Below are positions 36,151 to 45,865 of a stretch of DNA of 64,000 nucleotides, one piece after another. The position numbers and the translations under genes are program-made. The stretch is from assembly GCA_000482145.1 (NCBI GenBank), contig AUXH01000024.1:1-64000 (forward strand), written 5' to 3'. The notes under the pieces are model-generated. The model was not told the origin of the DNA. It was given only the letters and a program-made list of their open reading frames with translations, and searched no databases. Positions within the stretch are counted from its first letter, which is position 1. The number at the start of each line of letters is the position of its first letter. This DNA is from Strigomonas culicis. Its lineage: Eukaryota > Euglenozoa > Kinetoplastea > Trypanosomatida > Trypanosomatidae.

Positions 36151-38130
36151 ATGCCACTTCATGAGTACCAGATTATAGAGAAGATGGCGGTGGGGAGCTT
36201 CGGTGTCGTGTTCAAGATCAAGCGCATCACCGACGATGCGGTGTTGGTCATGAAGCGCATCCCCTTAGAGGGCCTCACGCCGGAGGAGCGGCACCAGGCC
36301 GCCCAGGAGATCTTCTTGATGAACCACATCCACCACCCCTACACGGTCGCGCAGCGCGACGCCTTTCTCTTCAACGAGAACGACCTCTGCCTCGTGATGG
36401 ACTGCTACGACGGCGGCGACCTGGACCTGATGCTGACCACGCAGCGCGACCTGGACGTGTACATGGAGTTCCAGATGATCATGCTGTGGTTTGTGGAGAT
36501 GCTGCTCGCGGTGCACTACCTCCACGAGTGCGGCATCGTCCACCGCGACATCAAGTCGCACAACATCTTTCTCGACCACACGCGCAACAGCGTCGCGGTG
36601 GGTGACTTCGGCATCTCGGAGAAGATCGACGCGAACATGACCATCTGGCGCAGCACGATGCGGCGACAGTCCAGTACGATGAGCCACGAGGAAGTCGCCT
36701 CGACCACCTCCCGCCGCCAGTCGTCCACCTCGCGCAACAAGCAGGACACGTTCCGCTACTTCAGCGCGCTGCCGATCGACAAGCATGACGAGGCCCTCAA
36801 GGGCACGCCGCAGTACATGCCGCCGGAGACGCTACAGGGCAGCCCCGCCGGGCCGCGCGCGGATGTGTGGTCGCTCGGCTGCATCCTGTACGAGCTCTTG
36901 TGCCTGCGCCACCCCTTCCAGGCCCGCGACCTCGCCGCGCTCGTCATACAGGTCAGCCGCGGCGAGCGCGCGCGGATCCCGGCGCACTACCCCCCGTGCA
37001 TCGCGCAGCTCGTCGACCGCATGCTCGAGATCGACGTGCGGAAGCGACCGACGTGCCAGGAGCTGCTCGCGATGCCGTGCGTGCGGGCCTACGTCGAGCT
37101 GCTGCGGGCGCGCCGCGCGCCCGCGCAGGACCCCGACAGCGCCTCCGAGGAGGCCCTGCGCAACCAGTTGGCGCAGCTGGGGCCCTCGACGATGGACCAC
37201 GCCGAGGTCGAGGCGCAGCTCGGCGTGCCGCTGAAGGCGCCGTCCGTGGAGCGCGAAGAGGCGGCGGCGGCGGCGGCGGCGGCGGCGGCCGCGGCCGCCA
37301 CGTACTCCCACCTGACGCCCAACAGCTCCATCTCGTCCATGGGCATCGTGAACGCGACCGCGGGCACCTTCTTCCTCGCCGGGGGCGCCCCCGCCGTGGG
37401 GCCCCCCGACGGCGCCGCCGGCCACGGCGCGGCGCTGGAGCCCAGCGCAAGCATGAAGCCGTACATGGTCATGGACGGCGGCGCGGACCCCCGGCGGCCC
37501 GGCGCCGGCGGCGGCGGGCTGAACCTGACGCCGGTGAACCCCGGCGACAGCAGCGACCTTGTCGGCCGGCGCGCGAGCAACCTGGAGGACCGCATCTTCA
37601 TGGAGCACCCGAACGTGATGGACATGCGCGGCGCGCCGCTGGACCTCATCGCGGAGGAGGTGTGGCGGCTGCGCGGCATCGTGCAGTACGTTATCCAAGC
37701 GCAGCAGCGGCAGCGCGACAGCGACGCGCTGATCCGCAAGTACGGCCCGGCGGAGATGCAGCAGACGATGCCGGAGGCCTTCAAGCACCGCACGCGGCGC
37801 CCGAGCTCCGAGCTCGCCGAGGACGACGGCATCCACCTCAGCATCACCGTGGCGGAGCCGTCCGCGCTGCTGGTGGCGCCGCGCGTGCCGCCCGGGCTGG
37901 AGGCCTACGGCGCGCGTCGCGCGCAGCTGCTGGACGACATCCTCGCGCAGCTGTCGCCGTCGCAGTTCGCGGCGATCTACACGTACTACCGCGAGAACGA
38001 CATGCTGCGGCGCGATCCGACGGTTGTGATGGGGTGGGTCCCGGAGCACGCCAAGTGGGCCGTGCTGCCAGCGGTGGAGGAGCTGCTGGTGCTCGACCGG
38101 TTTCTAAAGCGACCGGTGGCCTCTCAGTGA
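36151..38130 (+). CDS. NEK-type protein kinase, 659 residues
   Basis: Predicted Ser/Thr kinase with the domain at the extreme N-terminus, as in NEKs. The nucleotide loop AVGSFGVVF has Ala in place of the first Gly. The VAIK-type lysine is Lys35 (VMKR), the catalytic loop is HRDIKSHN (Asp133), and DFG is at Asp152. The activation segment carries an insertion of about 55 residues rich in Ser/Thr/Arg (RRQSSTMS, RRQSSTSR) before GTPQYMPPETL, a likely phosphorylated or regulatory loop. The domain ends near KRPTCQELL (about 305-315). The C-terminal half has a poly-Ala run of about 12 residues (near 370-385), Gly/Pro-rich segments, and a helical end. Trypanosomatids have many NEKs, linked to basal body, flagellum and cell-cycle control by family. 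Start ATG is the first after the pyrimidine tract. Confidence 0.92.
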   Translation: MPLHEYQIIEKMAVGSFGVVFKIKRITDDAVLVMKRIPLEGLTPEERHQAAQEIFLMNHIHHPYTVAQRDAFLFNENDLCLVMDCYDGGDLDLMLTTQRDLDVYMEFQMIMLWFVEMLLAVHYLHECGIVHRDIKSHNIFLDHTRNSVAVGDFGISEKIDANMTIWRSTMRRQSSTMSHEEVASTTSRRQSSTSRNKQDTFRYFSALPIDKHDEALKGTPQYMPPETLQGSPAGPRADVWSLGCILYELLCLRHPFQARDLAALVIQVSRGERARIPAHYPPCIAQLVDRMLEIDVRKRPTCQELLAMPCVRAYVELLRARRAPAQDPDSASEEALRNQLAQLGPSTMDHAEVEAQLGVPLKAPSVEREEAAAAAAAAAAAAATYSHLTPNSSISSMGIVNATAGTFFLAGGAPAVGPPDGAAGHGAALEPSASMKPYMVMDGGADPRRPGAGGGGLNLTPVNPGDSSDLVGRRASNLEDRIFMEHPNVMDMRGAPLDLIAEEVWRLRGIVQYVIQAQQRQRDSDALIRKYGPAEMQQTMPEAFKHRTRRPSSELAEDDGIHLSITVAEPSALLVAPRVPPGLEAYGARRAQLLDDILAQLSPSQFAAIYTYYRENDMLRRDPTVVMGWVPEHAKWAVLPAVEELLVLDRFLKRPVASQ

Positions 38131-38785
38131 TGCCTCTGCCATCTATTCATCACTTCTTTTCCTTTTTTTTTTCGTGTGTGTGTTCTTCTGTTTTTTATTG
38201 TTCATGATGCCATGTATACTATGTGAGTTTTTTTATTATTACTTCCGTACGTATTCCACACGTTGTGGCATCGCACGGATGTGCGTGTGGGTGACAGAAA
38301 GGATGCCACATAGGCTCTGTGCGAACACTGGGAATGCACTTCACACAATGGGGGTTTGAGCTTCTTTTTCCTTTCCACCCTCTCTCTCATCCATTAGTTA
38401 AAAGAGCCTTTTTTTAAAACTCTTTTTAGCAGATAATTCGTCGTTTTTTTTTTTTTACTTACAATCGTATTCGGTTTATAAGTTACATACGTGTTGCGAG
38501 CGATAGCAGGATAGATAGATAGATACATATAATCGAGGTTTGCTGTTTCTTACTCACTTTATACAAGAAAAAAAAAGTGGGTGTCCTCTATTCGCTTTAA
38601 CTTTTTTTAAAAAAGGTTTTTATTATTCCCTTTGATCGAACAAAAACGAAGACGCTTTTTTTTCTCCCGATCAAGTTTTTTCAGTTTTTTTCTTCTACTT
38701 TTTGAAATTCGAGTATTTTCTCTTACTTTTTGTTCCTTCTCCTTATCCTCCTGTGGCCCGGTGCACCTTACATGGAGCTAACCCA
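38131..38785 (+). other. Intergenic spacer
   Basis: AT-rich, with homopolymers, a short GATA run near 38512-38525 and a pyrimidine tract near 38657-38705. No gene seen. Confidence 0.55.
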
Positions 38786-41700
38786 ATGTTGTCCAACAAC
38801 TCCGTAAGCGCTAGCAGTCACCATGTGACTGCGTCGCCCAAGTCTCCGCCCCTGACTTACCACCCTACCCCACTCGAAGCCTTCTCCGTGGCCGTGTCCG
38901 TCGTGCCCGCTGAGCAGCTGCTGAACGCGGGGCCGCTGATGGGCGGCTCGCAGCCGAACAAGAACATCTCCTTCGCCGGGATGCCGACCTCCGGCGTGTC
39001 CAACAACAGCATAGTCAACGCCAGCTTCATGGGGTACGGCACGAACCTCCTGGGCGCATATAGTGTGAGCACGAGCGGCAAGAGCTACGCCAACGTGCTG
39101 CTTCTGAAGAACACGGAGGGCAACCCGCTGCTGGACAGCGCGGCCGACCTCGCCGGCGACGCCGCGGTGCCGAGCCGCAAGGACGCCTACCGTGTGCACC
39201 TCCTTGTCGACACGCCCGGCAGCCTGCCGGCGGCGGCCAGCGGCGGCGGCGCGCGCGAGGACGTGCCGGCGCCGCGGCAGCAGGTGGCCCAGGTGAAGGT
39301 GCGGTGGCAGCAGTACGAGCAGCTCGCCGGCTTCGTGCGGTCCGTCTCGCACAAGTTCAAGCCGCCGACGCCGCCGCCCGAGCTCTTGACGGCGATGGAC
39401 CGCACGGGCGCGTCCGTCTTGAACACGACCCACTACCACCCCGCCCACGAGGAGGGCGAGCCGGGCGGCGCCAGCGGCCCCCCCGCCGCCGCCGTCTCCA
39501 ATGCCTCCTTCGGCCTCCCGCTGGCGGAGATGGCCCCCGGCAGCGGCGCCATGGCCTCCAGCTACAACAGCGCCTCGGACGCGGCGGAGGACGTGGCGCT
39601 GTGCCCCGGTGACCGCGAGGTGCGGCGCGCGTACATGGAGCGGTACCTGAACCGCGCGATCCAGGACCGGCGCGTGAACTGCCTGAAGGAGGTGCAGACG
39701 TTTGTCGGCTACCTCACCTTTCTGCAGAACGAGCAGCACCAGTTCCAGCTGCGGCAGCGGAGCGGGGAGTCGCCGAAGGAGGACGGCCCCGCCGGGCCGC
39801 GACGCGATGCCGTCGCCGAGGAGAAGAGACAGCACCGCCACCACCGCCACAGCGGCGGCACCAAAAAGGAGGGGGAGCTCCAGAAGGAGAGGCCGGCCGC
39901 CGACAGGAGGAAGGACGCGCGGCTGCCGGACGGGGAGCGGAAGAAAAAGAGGGACGGGCGGCGGGTCACGAACGCGTCCATCACCTCCGCCCGCAGCGAG
40001 AACAACAGCTTCGACGGCCGGCAGCTGACGGGGAGCCTGCTCGACCGGGCGCGGGCACCCCTCGGCGGCTCCCTCGACGCGCGCAGCACATCGTCCTCCC
40101 TCGAGCTGTTCGGCAGGCCGCGGCCGGCCGCCGCCCGGGACGGCCACAGCCGCCCCAAGCCGCGGGAGGGCCCGGGGCCGCGGCGCCGCAAGGGCGGCGG
40201 CCGGCGCAGCGCGTCGCCCCCGACCGCCTCGTCGCGCAGCAGCGGCTCGGCGCCCTCCTCCCGCGGGGGGAGCGGCTCGTACAGCTCCAGCTCCTCGCGC
40301 AGTGACAGTGCGTCGCGCGCCTCGTCGCTGGCGTCCTCCGCGAGCGGCCCCGGCGCGGCCCGCGCCCGGCACGCGCCCAAGGCCGCGCGGAAAAAGCGCG
40401 CCGACAAGAAGGAGGGGCGGCGGGGCCGCCACAGCACCAGGGCGGAGGAGGGGCCGCCCGCGGTCGACCTCCCGGTGCTGGACGAGGAGTGTGTGCTGAT
40501 GGTGGAGGAGTGCTTCCGCATGATCGACCGCTCCAACAAGGGCTACGTGACGACGAGTGAGATGCGCTGGTTCCTGCTCTGCGCCTTCGGCAGCTCCTTC
40601 GGCATATCCATGCGGGCGCTGCGCGCGGCCGTCGCGATGCCGCGGTCGGTGAGCGACCAGCTGTCCACGACGGACCCCTCGCGCGTGTGCAACCCGGCCA
40701 TGACGGCAAAGTGGGACCCGCTGCCGTACCCGGACGTCACCGTTCTGCCGCCGTGGTTCTGCGCGTGCGTCGGGCTGGACGGCGCGCGCCACGACACGCC
40801 GTACAACGTGCAGGCCTTTGTGCGGCTGGTGGAGACCGCGCTGCAGGACGGCGCGCGGTGGGCCGCGCAGCAGAAGCGGCCGCTGCAGCCCGAGGAGACG
40901 CTGTCGCTCGTGAGCTGGCTGGACCAGTTCTGGATGCTCGAGTACAGCTGGATCTTCATCGCCGCGGCCGCGCTCGTCAACGGGGAGGAGGGCAGCGAGC
41001 TGCGCCGCCAGCTACACACCATCAAGGAGAAGGCCTTCGGCGACCTCCGCGAGCGGCGGCGCGAGCAGCGGCGGCAGCACCAGGCCGCCGCGAGCCCCAC
41101 CCGTCTGAACGACTCGACGACCGCCGTGCCGCTGCTGGCGCACCCCACGATGGACGCCGTGCCGTGGACCGTGACGGCGGCCGCGACGGCGCTCATCAAC
41201 GGCCCGGCGGTGGTGCTGGGGCTGGACACGATGGAGCTGCTGGCGCTCCTCTTCGTGCTGTCGAGCTCCGGGCTGCGCCTGGTGAGCATGGAGGAGGTGC
41301 TGCAATGGACGGTCAGCCGCTCCTTCCTGCAGTGCGCCGCCTTCAACTTCGAGGAGCTGTCGTCGCTGCTCGACTCCCTCAGCAAGGCGATGCCCTTCTC
41401 GGAGGTGCTGCGGAGCCTCTGCCGCTCCACCGCCAGCGGCGCCCCCGCCGCCGCGGCCGGCGGCGGCATCCAGTCGTACGTGCTGCGGCTCGTGTCGCGC
41501 AGCGCGCCGACGGTCGACCCCGTCATCCTGGCCGAGATGGACGACAAGATTATCCAACACGACTGGCGCGTGCGGGGCGGCCGCTGCGCCGGCTGCGAGC
41601 GCACCTGCGCCCTCCTCGCGCAGCACGAGGGCGAGGCCGACCGGCTGTACGCGGAGCGCGACGCGCTGCAGCTGCTGGCCAGCACGCGCGAGAGGGAGGC

Positions 41701-42643
41701 GGCCGCGCTGCACCAGGAGCGGGACGACCTGCTGCGGCTGACGGAGGCGCTGCGGGAGCAGCTCGCGGAGGCGGAGGGGCGCGAGCAGGACCTGATGGTC
41801 GCGCTACACGAGCCGCGCGACGCGGCCCCCGCCAGCCCGCACCGCCGCCGCCGCGCCCGGCGGCAGGACGCGACCCGATCGCACGGCGCCACGCCGCTGC
41901 CGGAGGCGCCCGCGGCGAGGGCGCGGCCGCCGCTGGTGCTGCTGCGGCGGGACGGGAGCGGCGCGCTATCCAACGCGGCGGTGACCACGGCGGGGCCGCT
42001 GCTGTACCGCCTGCCGCGCGGCGCCGACGCGCGGCCGCGCGGCTTCTCGATCAGCCTTTACCCCTGCGCGCGCGGCGCGGACGGGCGGCGCGAGTACATG
42101 GTCTTCCGCGACTCCAACGGCCGCCGCAGCGTCTCCTTTCTGCTGGAGGGGCTCCAGCTGCAGGTGTGCGGCTCGCAGACGATGCCGCGCGCGCGCGCAG
42201 ACCCCGCCGCGACCCACGTGAACGACGTGTCCTCCTCACTGAGCGCGCAGCGGCGGTGCAACCTGCTCTTCCCCTCGCCGGTCGCGGCCGGCCACGGCCA
42301 CTACGGGATGGGCGCCGCCGCGGCCGAGTGCGACTACGCCCCGGCGGAGGAGGAGGCGCTGAGCGAGACGGTGCTGACGCGCGCGTCCGTGGCGCTGACG
42401 CTGCAGCCCCGCACGTGGCACCGCCTCAGCGGCCACTTCGACTGGGACGAGGGCAGCTTCACGGCGCAGCTAGAGGAGGTGCCCGAGACGCGGGACGGCG
42501 AGCCGCCGCGCGCGGTGCAGCAGGTGGAGGCACTGCACATGGTCGAGGCGGACGGCCGCGCGGCTGGGGTCTGCACGGTGGACATCTTCCCCCGCTCGCA
42601 GCTGCTCTTCTCGTACTGCAACCTCTTCTTCTCGTACCAGTGA
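38786..42643 (+). CDS. Large protein with EF-hand, RS-rich region and coiled coil
   Basis: 1,285 residues from ATG 38786; the frame continues upstream through AT-rich spacer but without an ATG. I do not recognise an overall family. Residues 1-330 are Ser/Asn/Ala-rich with a possible helical segment (VRWQQYEQLAGFVRSV). Residues about 345-560 are basic and Arg/Ser/Lys-rich, including RS-type stretches, probably disordered. One EF-hand-like loop is at Asp581-Glu592 (DRSNKGYVTTSE), with Lys at a position usually occupied by a calcium ligand, so binding is doubtful. Residues about 650-900 look globular and helical. A coiled coil is likely at about 945-1005 (RDALQLLASTREREAAALHQERDDLL region), preceded by a CxxC pair (CAGCERTC). 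The last 200 residues are strand-rich. A structural or cytoskeletal role is plausible but not shown. Confidence 0.85.
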   Translation: MLSNNSVSASSHHVTASPKSPPLTYHPTPLEAFSVAVSVVPAEQLLNAGPLMGGSQPNKNISFAGMPTSGVSNNSIVNASFMGYGTNLLGAYSVSTSGKSYANVLLLKNTEGNPLLDSAADLAGDAAVPSRKDAYRVHLLVDTPGSLPAAASGGGAREDVPAPRQQVAQVKVRWQQYEQLAGFVRSVSHKFKPPTPPPELLTAMDRTGASVLNTTHYHPAHEEGEPGGASGPPAAAVSNASFGLPLAEMAPGSGAMASSYNSASDAAEDVALCPGDREVRRAYMERYLNRAIQDRRVNCLKEVQTFVGYLTFLQNEQHQFQLRQRSGESPKEDGPAGPRRDAVAEEKRQHRHHRHSGGTKKEGELQKERPAADRRKDARLPDGERKKKRDGRRVTNASITSARSENNSFDGRQLTGSLLDRARAPLGGSLDARSTSSSLELFGRPRPAAARDGHSRPKPREGPGPRRRKGGGRRSASPPTASSRSSGSAPSSRGGSGSYSSSSSRSDSASRASSLASSASGPGAARARHAPKAARKKRADKKEGRRGRHSTRAEEGPPAVDLPVLDEECVLMVEECFRMIDRSNKGYVTTSEMRWFLLCAFGSSFGISMRALRAAVAMPRSVSDQLSTTDPSRVCNPAMTAKWDPLPYPDVTVLPPWFCACVGLDGARHDTPYNVQAFVRLVETALQDGARWAAQQKRPLQPEETLSLVSWLDQFWMLEYSWIFIAAAALVNGEEGSELRRQLHTIKEKAFGDLRERRREQRRQHQAAASPTRLNDSTTAVPLLAHPTMDAVPWTVTAAATALINGPAVVLGLDTMELLALLFVLSSSGLRLVSMEEVLQWTVSRSFLQCAAFNFEELSSLLDSLSKAMPFSEVLRSLCRSTASGAPAAAAGGGIQSYVLRLVSRSAPTVDPVILAEMDDKIIQHDWRVRGGRCAGCERTCALLAQHEGEADRLYAERDALQLLASTREREAAALHQERDDLLRLTEALREQLAEAEGREQDLMVALHEPRDAAPASPHRRRRARRQDATRSHGATPLPEAPAARARPPLVLLRRDGSGALSNAAVTTAGPLLYRLPRGADARPRGFSISLYPCARGADGRREYMVFRDSNGRRSVSFLLEGLQLQVCGSQTMPRARADPAATHVNDVSSSLSAQRRCNLLFPSPVAAGHGHYGMGAAAAECDYAPAEEEALSETVLTRASVALTLQPRTWHRLSGHFDWDEGSFTAQLEEVPETRDGEPPRAVQQVEALHMVEADGRAAGVCTVDIFPRSQLLFSYCNLFFSYQ

Positions 42644-43142
42644 CACGCGCCGAGGACGTTACGTCAGAACGGCATAGACATCAATCCGTCTGTATTGTAT
42701 GTTTGTCCCTCTCTCTCTCTCTCTTTTTTTTTTTTGGTCTTACATCTGTTTTTTATTTTATTTGGTGCGTTGTGGTGGGAACAACATGGCGCTCTGACCG
42801 CCTCCTTATGTCCTCTTCATGTGCTCTGTGCGCGCATTTGTGTGTTTCTGCCTTTGCATCTCCCTTCTCTCCTCTTTAACCCCAACAGCGTTTACTCTTT
42901 GTAAACTTCAGTATTCTTTGCACTTATAGGAAAAAAAAACCCACTCTTTTTTTTTCCATATATATATAAATTTCCGCCCTTTCAACGATTACTTTACACA
43001 CGGTTGTACTGTAAGCTCGTAAGGACTGATATGTATACACGTCAGTTAAAAGGCCATTGCAGTTATTTTTAGTTAAGGCGTGTATACGTACACTTATACC
43101 TATACCTATACCTCTTCTGATTGTTCATTAGTCTTCGCCAAC
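42644..43142 (+). other. Intergenic spacer
   Basis: AT-rich, with a (CT)n/T tract near 42709-42735 and a TATACC hexamer repeat near 43097-43112 close to the next ATG. No gene seen. Confidence 0.55.
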
Positions 43143-45038
43143 ATGGGCATGAATCACTACGTAAAGATCCGAGATCTCGGCGGCACGAACGGCGCCTTCC
43201 TCGCGGAGGACAAGCAAGACCGCACGCGCCGCGTGGTCATCAAGCGCCTCGCGACGGGCTCCCAGGGCATGGAGGAGCTCAACGTGACGCTGCGGCTGCG
43301 GCACCCCAACATCATCCGCATTGTAGAAAGCTTCGTGCACGACGACGGGAGCCTCTACGAGGTGCTGCAGTACGAGCCGGGCGGGGACCTGGAGAGATTC
43401 CTTTCGCACCTTCTTCGCGAGCGCAGGCAGCCGACCGTGGCGACGCTGCTGCGCTGGTTCGCGCAGCTGCTGAGCGCCGTCGCGTTCTGCCACGAGAACC
43501 GCGTCCTGCACCGCGACATCAAGCCGGGCAACATCTTCCTGTCGCAGGACACCAAAACGCTCTACCTCGGCGACTTCGGCTCCGCCAAGGCGATGCAGCC
43601 CTCTGGCGGCAGTCTCACCTCCACGTTTGTCGGCACGCCGCTGTGGCTGTCGCCGGAGGTGCTGCTGGGCCAGCCCTACACCTTCTCCTCCGACATCTGG
43701 TCGCTCGGCTGCGTCTTCTACGAGATCGCGACGAACCAGCGGCCCTTCAGCTGCATGAGCTTCGCGCGGCTGGTGCAGGACGTCACCGCCGGTCGCCTGG
43801 CCTCCTTCCCCGCGACCGTGGCGCCGGCCGTCAAGGCCCTCATCCTCACGATGCTGCGCGTCGCGCCGGAGGGGCGCGTGACGGCGGCCGCGGCGCTAGA
43901 GGCGGTGGAGGCACTGCGCGCCGAGGAGGGGCGCCGCGAGAGCGCCGTGGAGCTCGTCGCCGCCGCCCCCGCTGCTCCCGCCTCCGAAGCGCGGCGCCGC
44001 AAGCCGCCGGTGGCCCAGGGGTCACCCCCGGCCGCGCCAGCCGCGGCCCCCGTGGAGGCGGGCGAGCCGCCGGCGGCTCCGAAGGAGGCCGCGGAGGCGC
44101 CCGCGCCGCGGCGCAGCGGCAGCGTGAAGAAAAAGGAGCCCGCGCCGCCCAAGTCCAACGGGATGCTGCCCGCGGTGGTGTCCGAGAGGCGGCCGGAGAA
44201 GCTACCGGAGAAGCCGCGGGCGGACGGCAACAGCAGCCTGCCGGCGGCGGAGAGCGCGCCGAACAGCGTCTCCCGCAACTCCCGCAACTCCCGCAACTCG
44301 CGCCGCTCGCAGTCGTCGCGGCGCGCTCCCAGCAGCGCCTCCGCACAGTCGAGCGCGGCCGGCGGCGACAGCCCAGCCGACCTGCACACGTCGGGGTGGC
44401 TGCGCGCCCACGACGGGGACTTCGACGACATCGAGAACTATCTCGGCCAGTTCCGCGCCCACGACCGGGCGCTGCTGGACAAAGCGAAGTGGCACGGGTG
44501 GGACGTGCGACCGCCGGAGAGCCCGCCGCCGGTCGCCGCCGCGCCCCAGCGACTGGCGGGCCAGCGCGCGGGCGGCGACGCCGCGCCGCCACCCGCGAAG
44601 CGGGCATCGCCGCAGCGCGCAGCGCGCGCGCGGCGGAGCGTGGAGCAGGTCGTCGCCTTCCCCACCGCGAAGCCGAAGCGGACGAGCCCCCTGCGCCTCG
44701 GCGCGGGACAGCCGCGCGCGAAGAAGCACACCTCGGCGGTCGTGCGGCCGGCGCCGTCCGGCCCGGGCTCCCCGGTCCAGCGCCGGCCGAGCGTTCCGCG
44801 CGAGACGCACCAGAGGACGGCGGAGGAGCGGCAGCAGCTGGAGAGCGAGCTGCTGCACAAACGGGAGAAGCGCGACGAGGACCGCGAACAGATGCGGCTG
44901 CTCATCCAGAAGCAACGCATCGAGGCGCGGAAGAAGAGGAAGGACCCGGACGTGAAGATCGTGCTGCCAGACCAGCTAGAGTACACCGACAACGGCGTTG
45001 TGCGCGTGGATGGTGGTGTCCCTGTGAAGAACAGCTGA
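43143..45038 (+). CDS. NEK-type protein kinase with basic coiled-coil tail, 631 residues
   Basis: Last gene of the plus-strand array. The kinase domain spans about residues 5-260: VAIK-type Lys34 (VVIKRL), a degenerate Gly loop (LGGTNGAF), catalytic loop HRDIKPGN (Asp125), DFG at Asp144, and GTPLWLSPEVL followed by SSDIWSLGCVFYE, all intact and NEK-like. The activation segment is of normal length. The tail is Ala/Pro/Lys-rich, with a short (NSR)n repeat (SRNSRNSRNS, near residues 378-388). It ends with a charged helix (about 560-610, RQQLESELLHKREKRDED) that could form a coiled coil. ATG 43143 is used; the second in-frame ATG two codons later is equally possible. Upstream residues in the open frame are encoded by the TATACC repeat and are excluded. 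Confidence 0.92.
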   Translation: MGMNHYVKIRDLGGTNGAFLAEDKQDRTRRVVIKRLATGSQGMEELNVTLRLRHPNIIRIVESFVHDDGSLYEVLQYEPGGDLERFLSHLLRERRQPTVATLLRWFAQLLSAVAFCHENRVLHRDIKPGNIFLSQDTKTLYLGDFGSAKAMQPSGGSLTSTFVGTPLWLSPEVLLGQPYTFSSDIWSLGCVFYEIATNQRPFSCMSFARLVQDVTAGRLASFPATVAPAVKALILTMLRVAPEGRVTAAAALEAVEALRAEEGRRESAVELVAAAPAAPASEARRRKPPVAQGSPPAAPAAAPVEAGEPPAAPKEAAEAPAPRRSGSVKKKEPAPPKSNGMLPAVVSERRPEKLPEKPRADGNSSLPAAESAPNSVSRNSRNSRNSRRSQSSRRAPSSASAQSSAAGGDSPADLHTSGWLRAHDGDFDDIENYLGQFRAHDRALLDKAKWHGWDVRPPESPPPVAAAPQRLAGQRAGGDAAPPPAKRASPQRAARARRSVEQVVAFPTAKPKRTSPLRLGAGQPRAKKHTSAVVRPAPSGPGSPVQRRPSVPRETHQRTAEERQQLESELLHKREKRDEDREQMRLLIQKQRIEARKKRKDPDVKIVLPDQLEYTDNGVVRVDGGVPVKNS

Positions 45039-45865
45039 CACATACATGTATGCGTGTTTGTTTGTTTTGACCTTTTTTTTGTTTTGATACAGTTCCTTTT
45101 TTACTCCTTTATTGTATTTTTGTATTCTTCTTTTTGCTCCCTTTTTTTTACAAAAAAAACGCCCGCTTTTATCCTTTTCCCTCTCTCTCGCTGAATGGTC
45201 ACAGTCGATATGAGAACAACAAGTGACGATGACGGCATTTTTCTCTTCCCCCTCCCCTCTCTACTTTTTCTGACAAGACATTCACACAAGAGACGCGCGC
45301 CTCGTCGGCCCGGCGCTGTGACGGGGCGCAGGGCCGCCCCCGGGGCCCGTGGGAGCCGTGCCCACCTCGCCCCCTACGTAGCCGTGCCTGGGGTCCTAGG
45401 CAGCCGCTCCCCCCGGAGGGGAGGGGCTTCTGCGTGCCCGCCCAGCGAGGCCGGCCCGGCGCGGGGGGCGTCGGTCACGGGTTCGGCACCCGGGAGGGGC
45501 CACTTTTCTTGAAGAGGAAAAAGGGAGAGATGGCGGGGGGGGGGAGGGGGCGTTGGGGCGGCGGAGGGCGGCGGTCATCAGCACAAAAGGGGAATAAGCC
45601 CGAATCTCTATTTGTGTCGAAAGTGAAAGTGCTGGCACGTATGCGCGAAGATGCAATTGGGAGCAATCAAGGTGAAGGAAGAATAAAAGACGTGTATATG
45701 ACAGCTGAAGATATACTATACATTGTCCGCAATCTTTTTTTTTTTGCGATTGCTGATACCAGTAAGCGTTTTTAAGCGAAGCAATATGACTCATGAGAAG
45801 ACAGAATCGAATATACACGTTTTTTTTTTTTAGAGTTTGTTTTGATGCGTGCCACCTCCTCGTGC
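45039..45865. other. Convergent strand-switch region
   Basis: Plus-strand genes end at 45038 and minus-strand genes end at 45866, so two polycistronic units converge here. In trypanosomatids such regions are transcription termination zones and often contain tRNA or other Pol III genes (established knowledge). The flanks (45039-45290, 45580-45865) are AT-rich; the centre is a GC-rich island listed separately. No protein gene is supported. Confidence 0.85.
45291..45510 (+). ncRNA. Candidate structured RNA or relic in the strand-switch region
   Basis: A GC-rich island of about 220 bases in an AT-rich spacer, without codon bias. Several hairpins can be drawn by eye: TGCCT/AGGCA (near 45386-45403), CTCCCC/GGGGAG (near 45407-45423) and CGGGT/ACCCG (45478-45492). 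A sequence close to a Pol III B box, GGTTCGGCACC, is at 45480-45490, one base from the consensus. A TTTT run follows at 45505-45508 as a possible terminator. A tRNA cannot be folded convincingly: T-arm yes, partial 8-position acceptor pairing with 45406-45413, but no good D or anticodon arm. 7SL, snRNA or a tRNA relic are alternatives. Strand is proposed from the B box and T run only. Confidence 0.3.

Noticed and set aside
45406..45497. A tRNA, including a long-variable-arm or selenocysteine tRNA, in the strand-switch island
   Set aside because: A T-arm and partial acceptor pairing can be drawn, but the A box, D arm and a U33-containing anticodon loop are not convincing. Kept only as a candidate structured RNA.
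45195..45775. Short plus-strand frames in the strand-switch region
   Set aside because: No consistent codon bias across them; they run through simple G-rich sequence and both strands are equally open.
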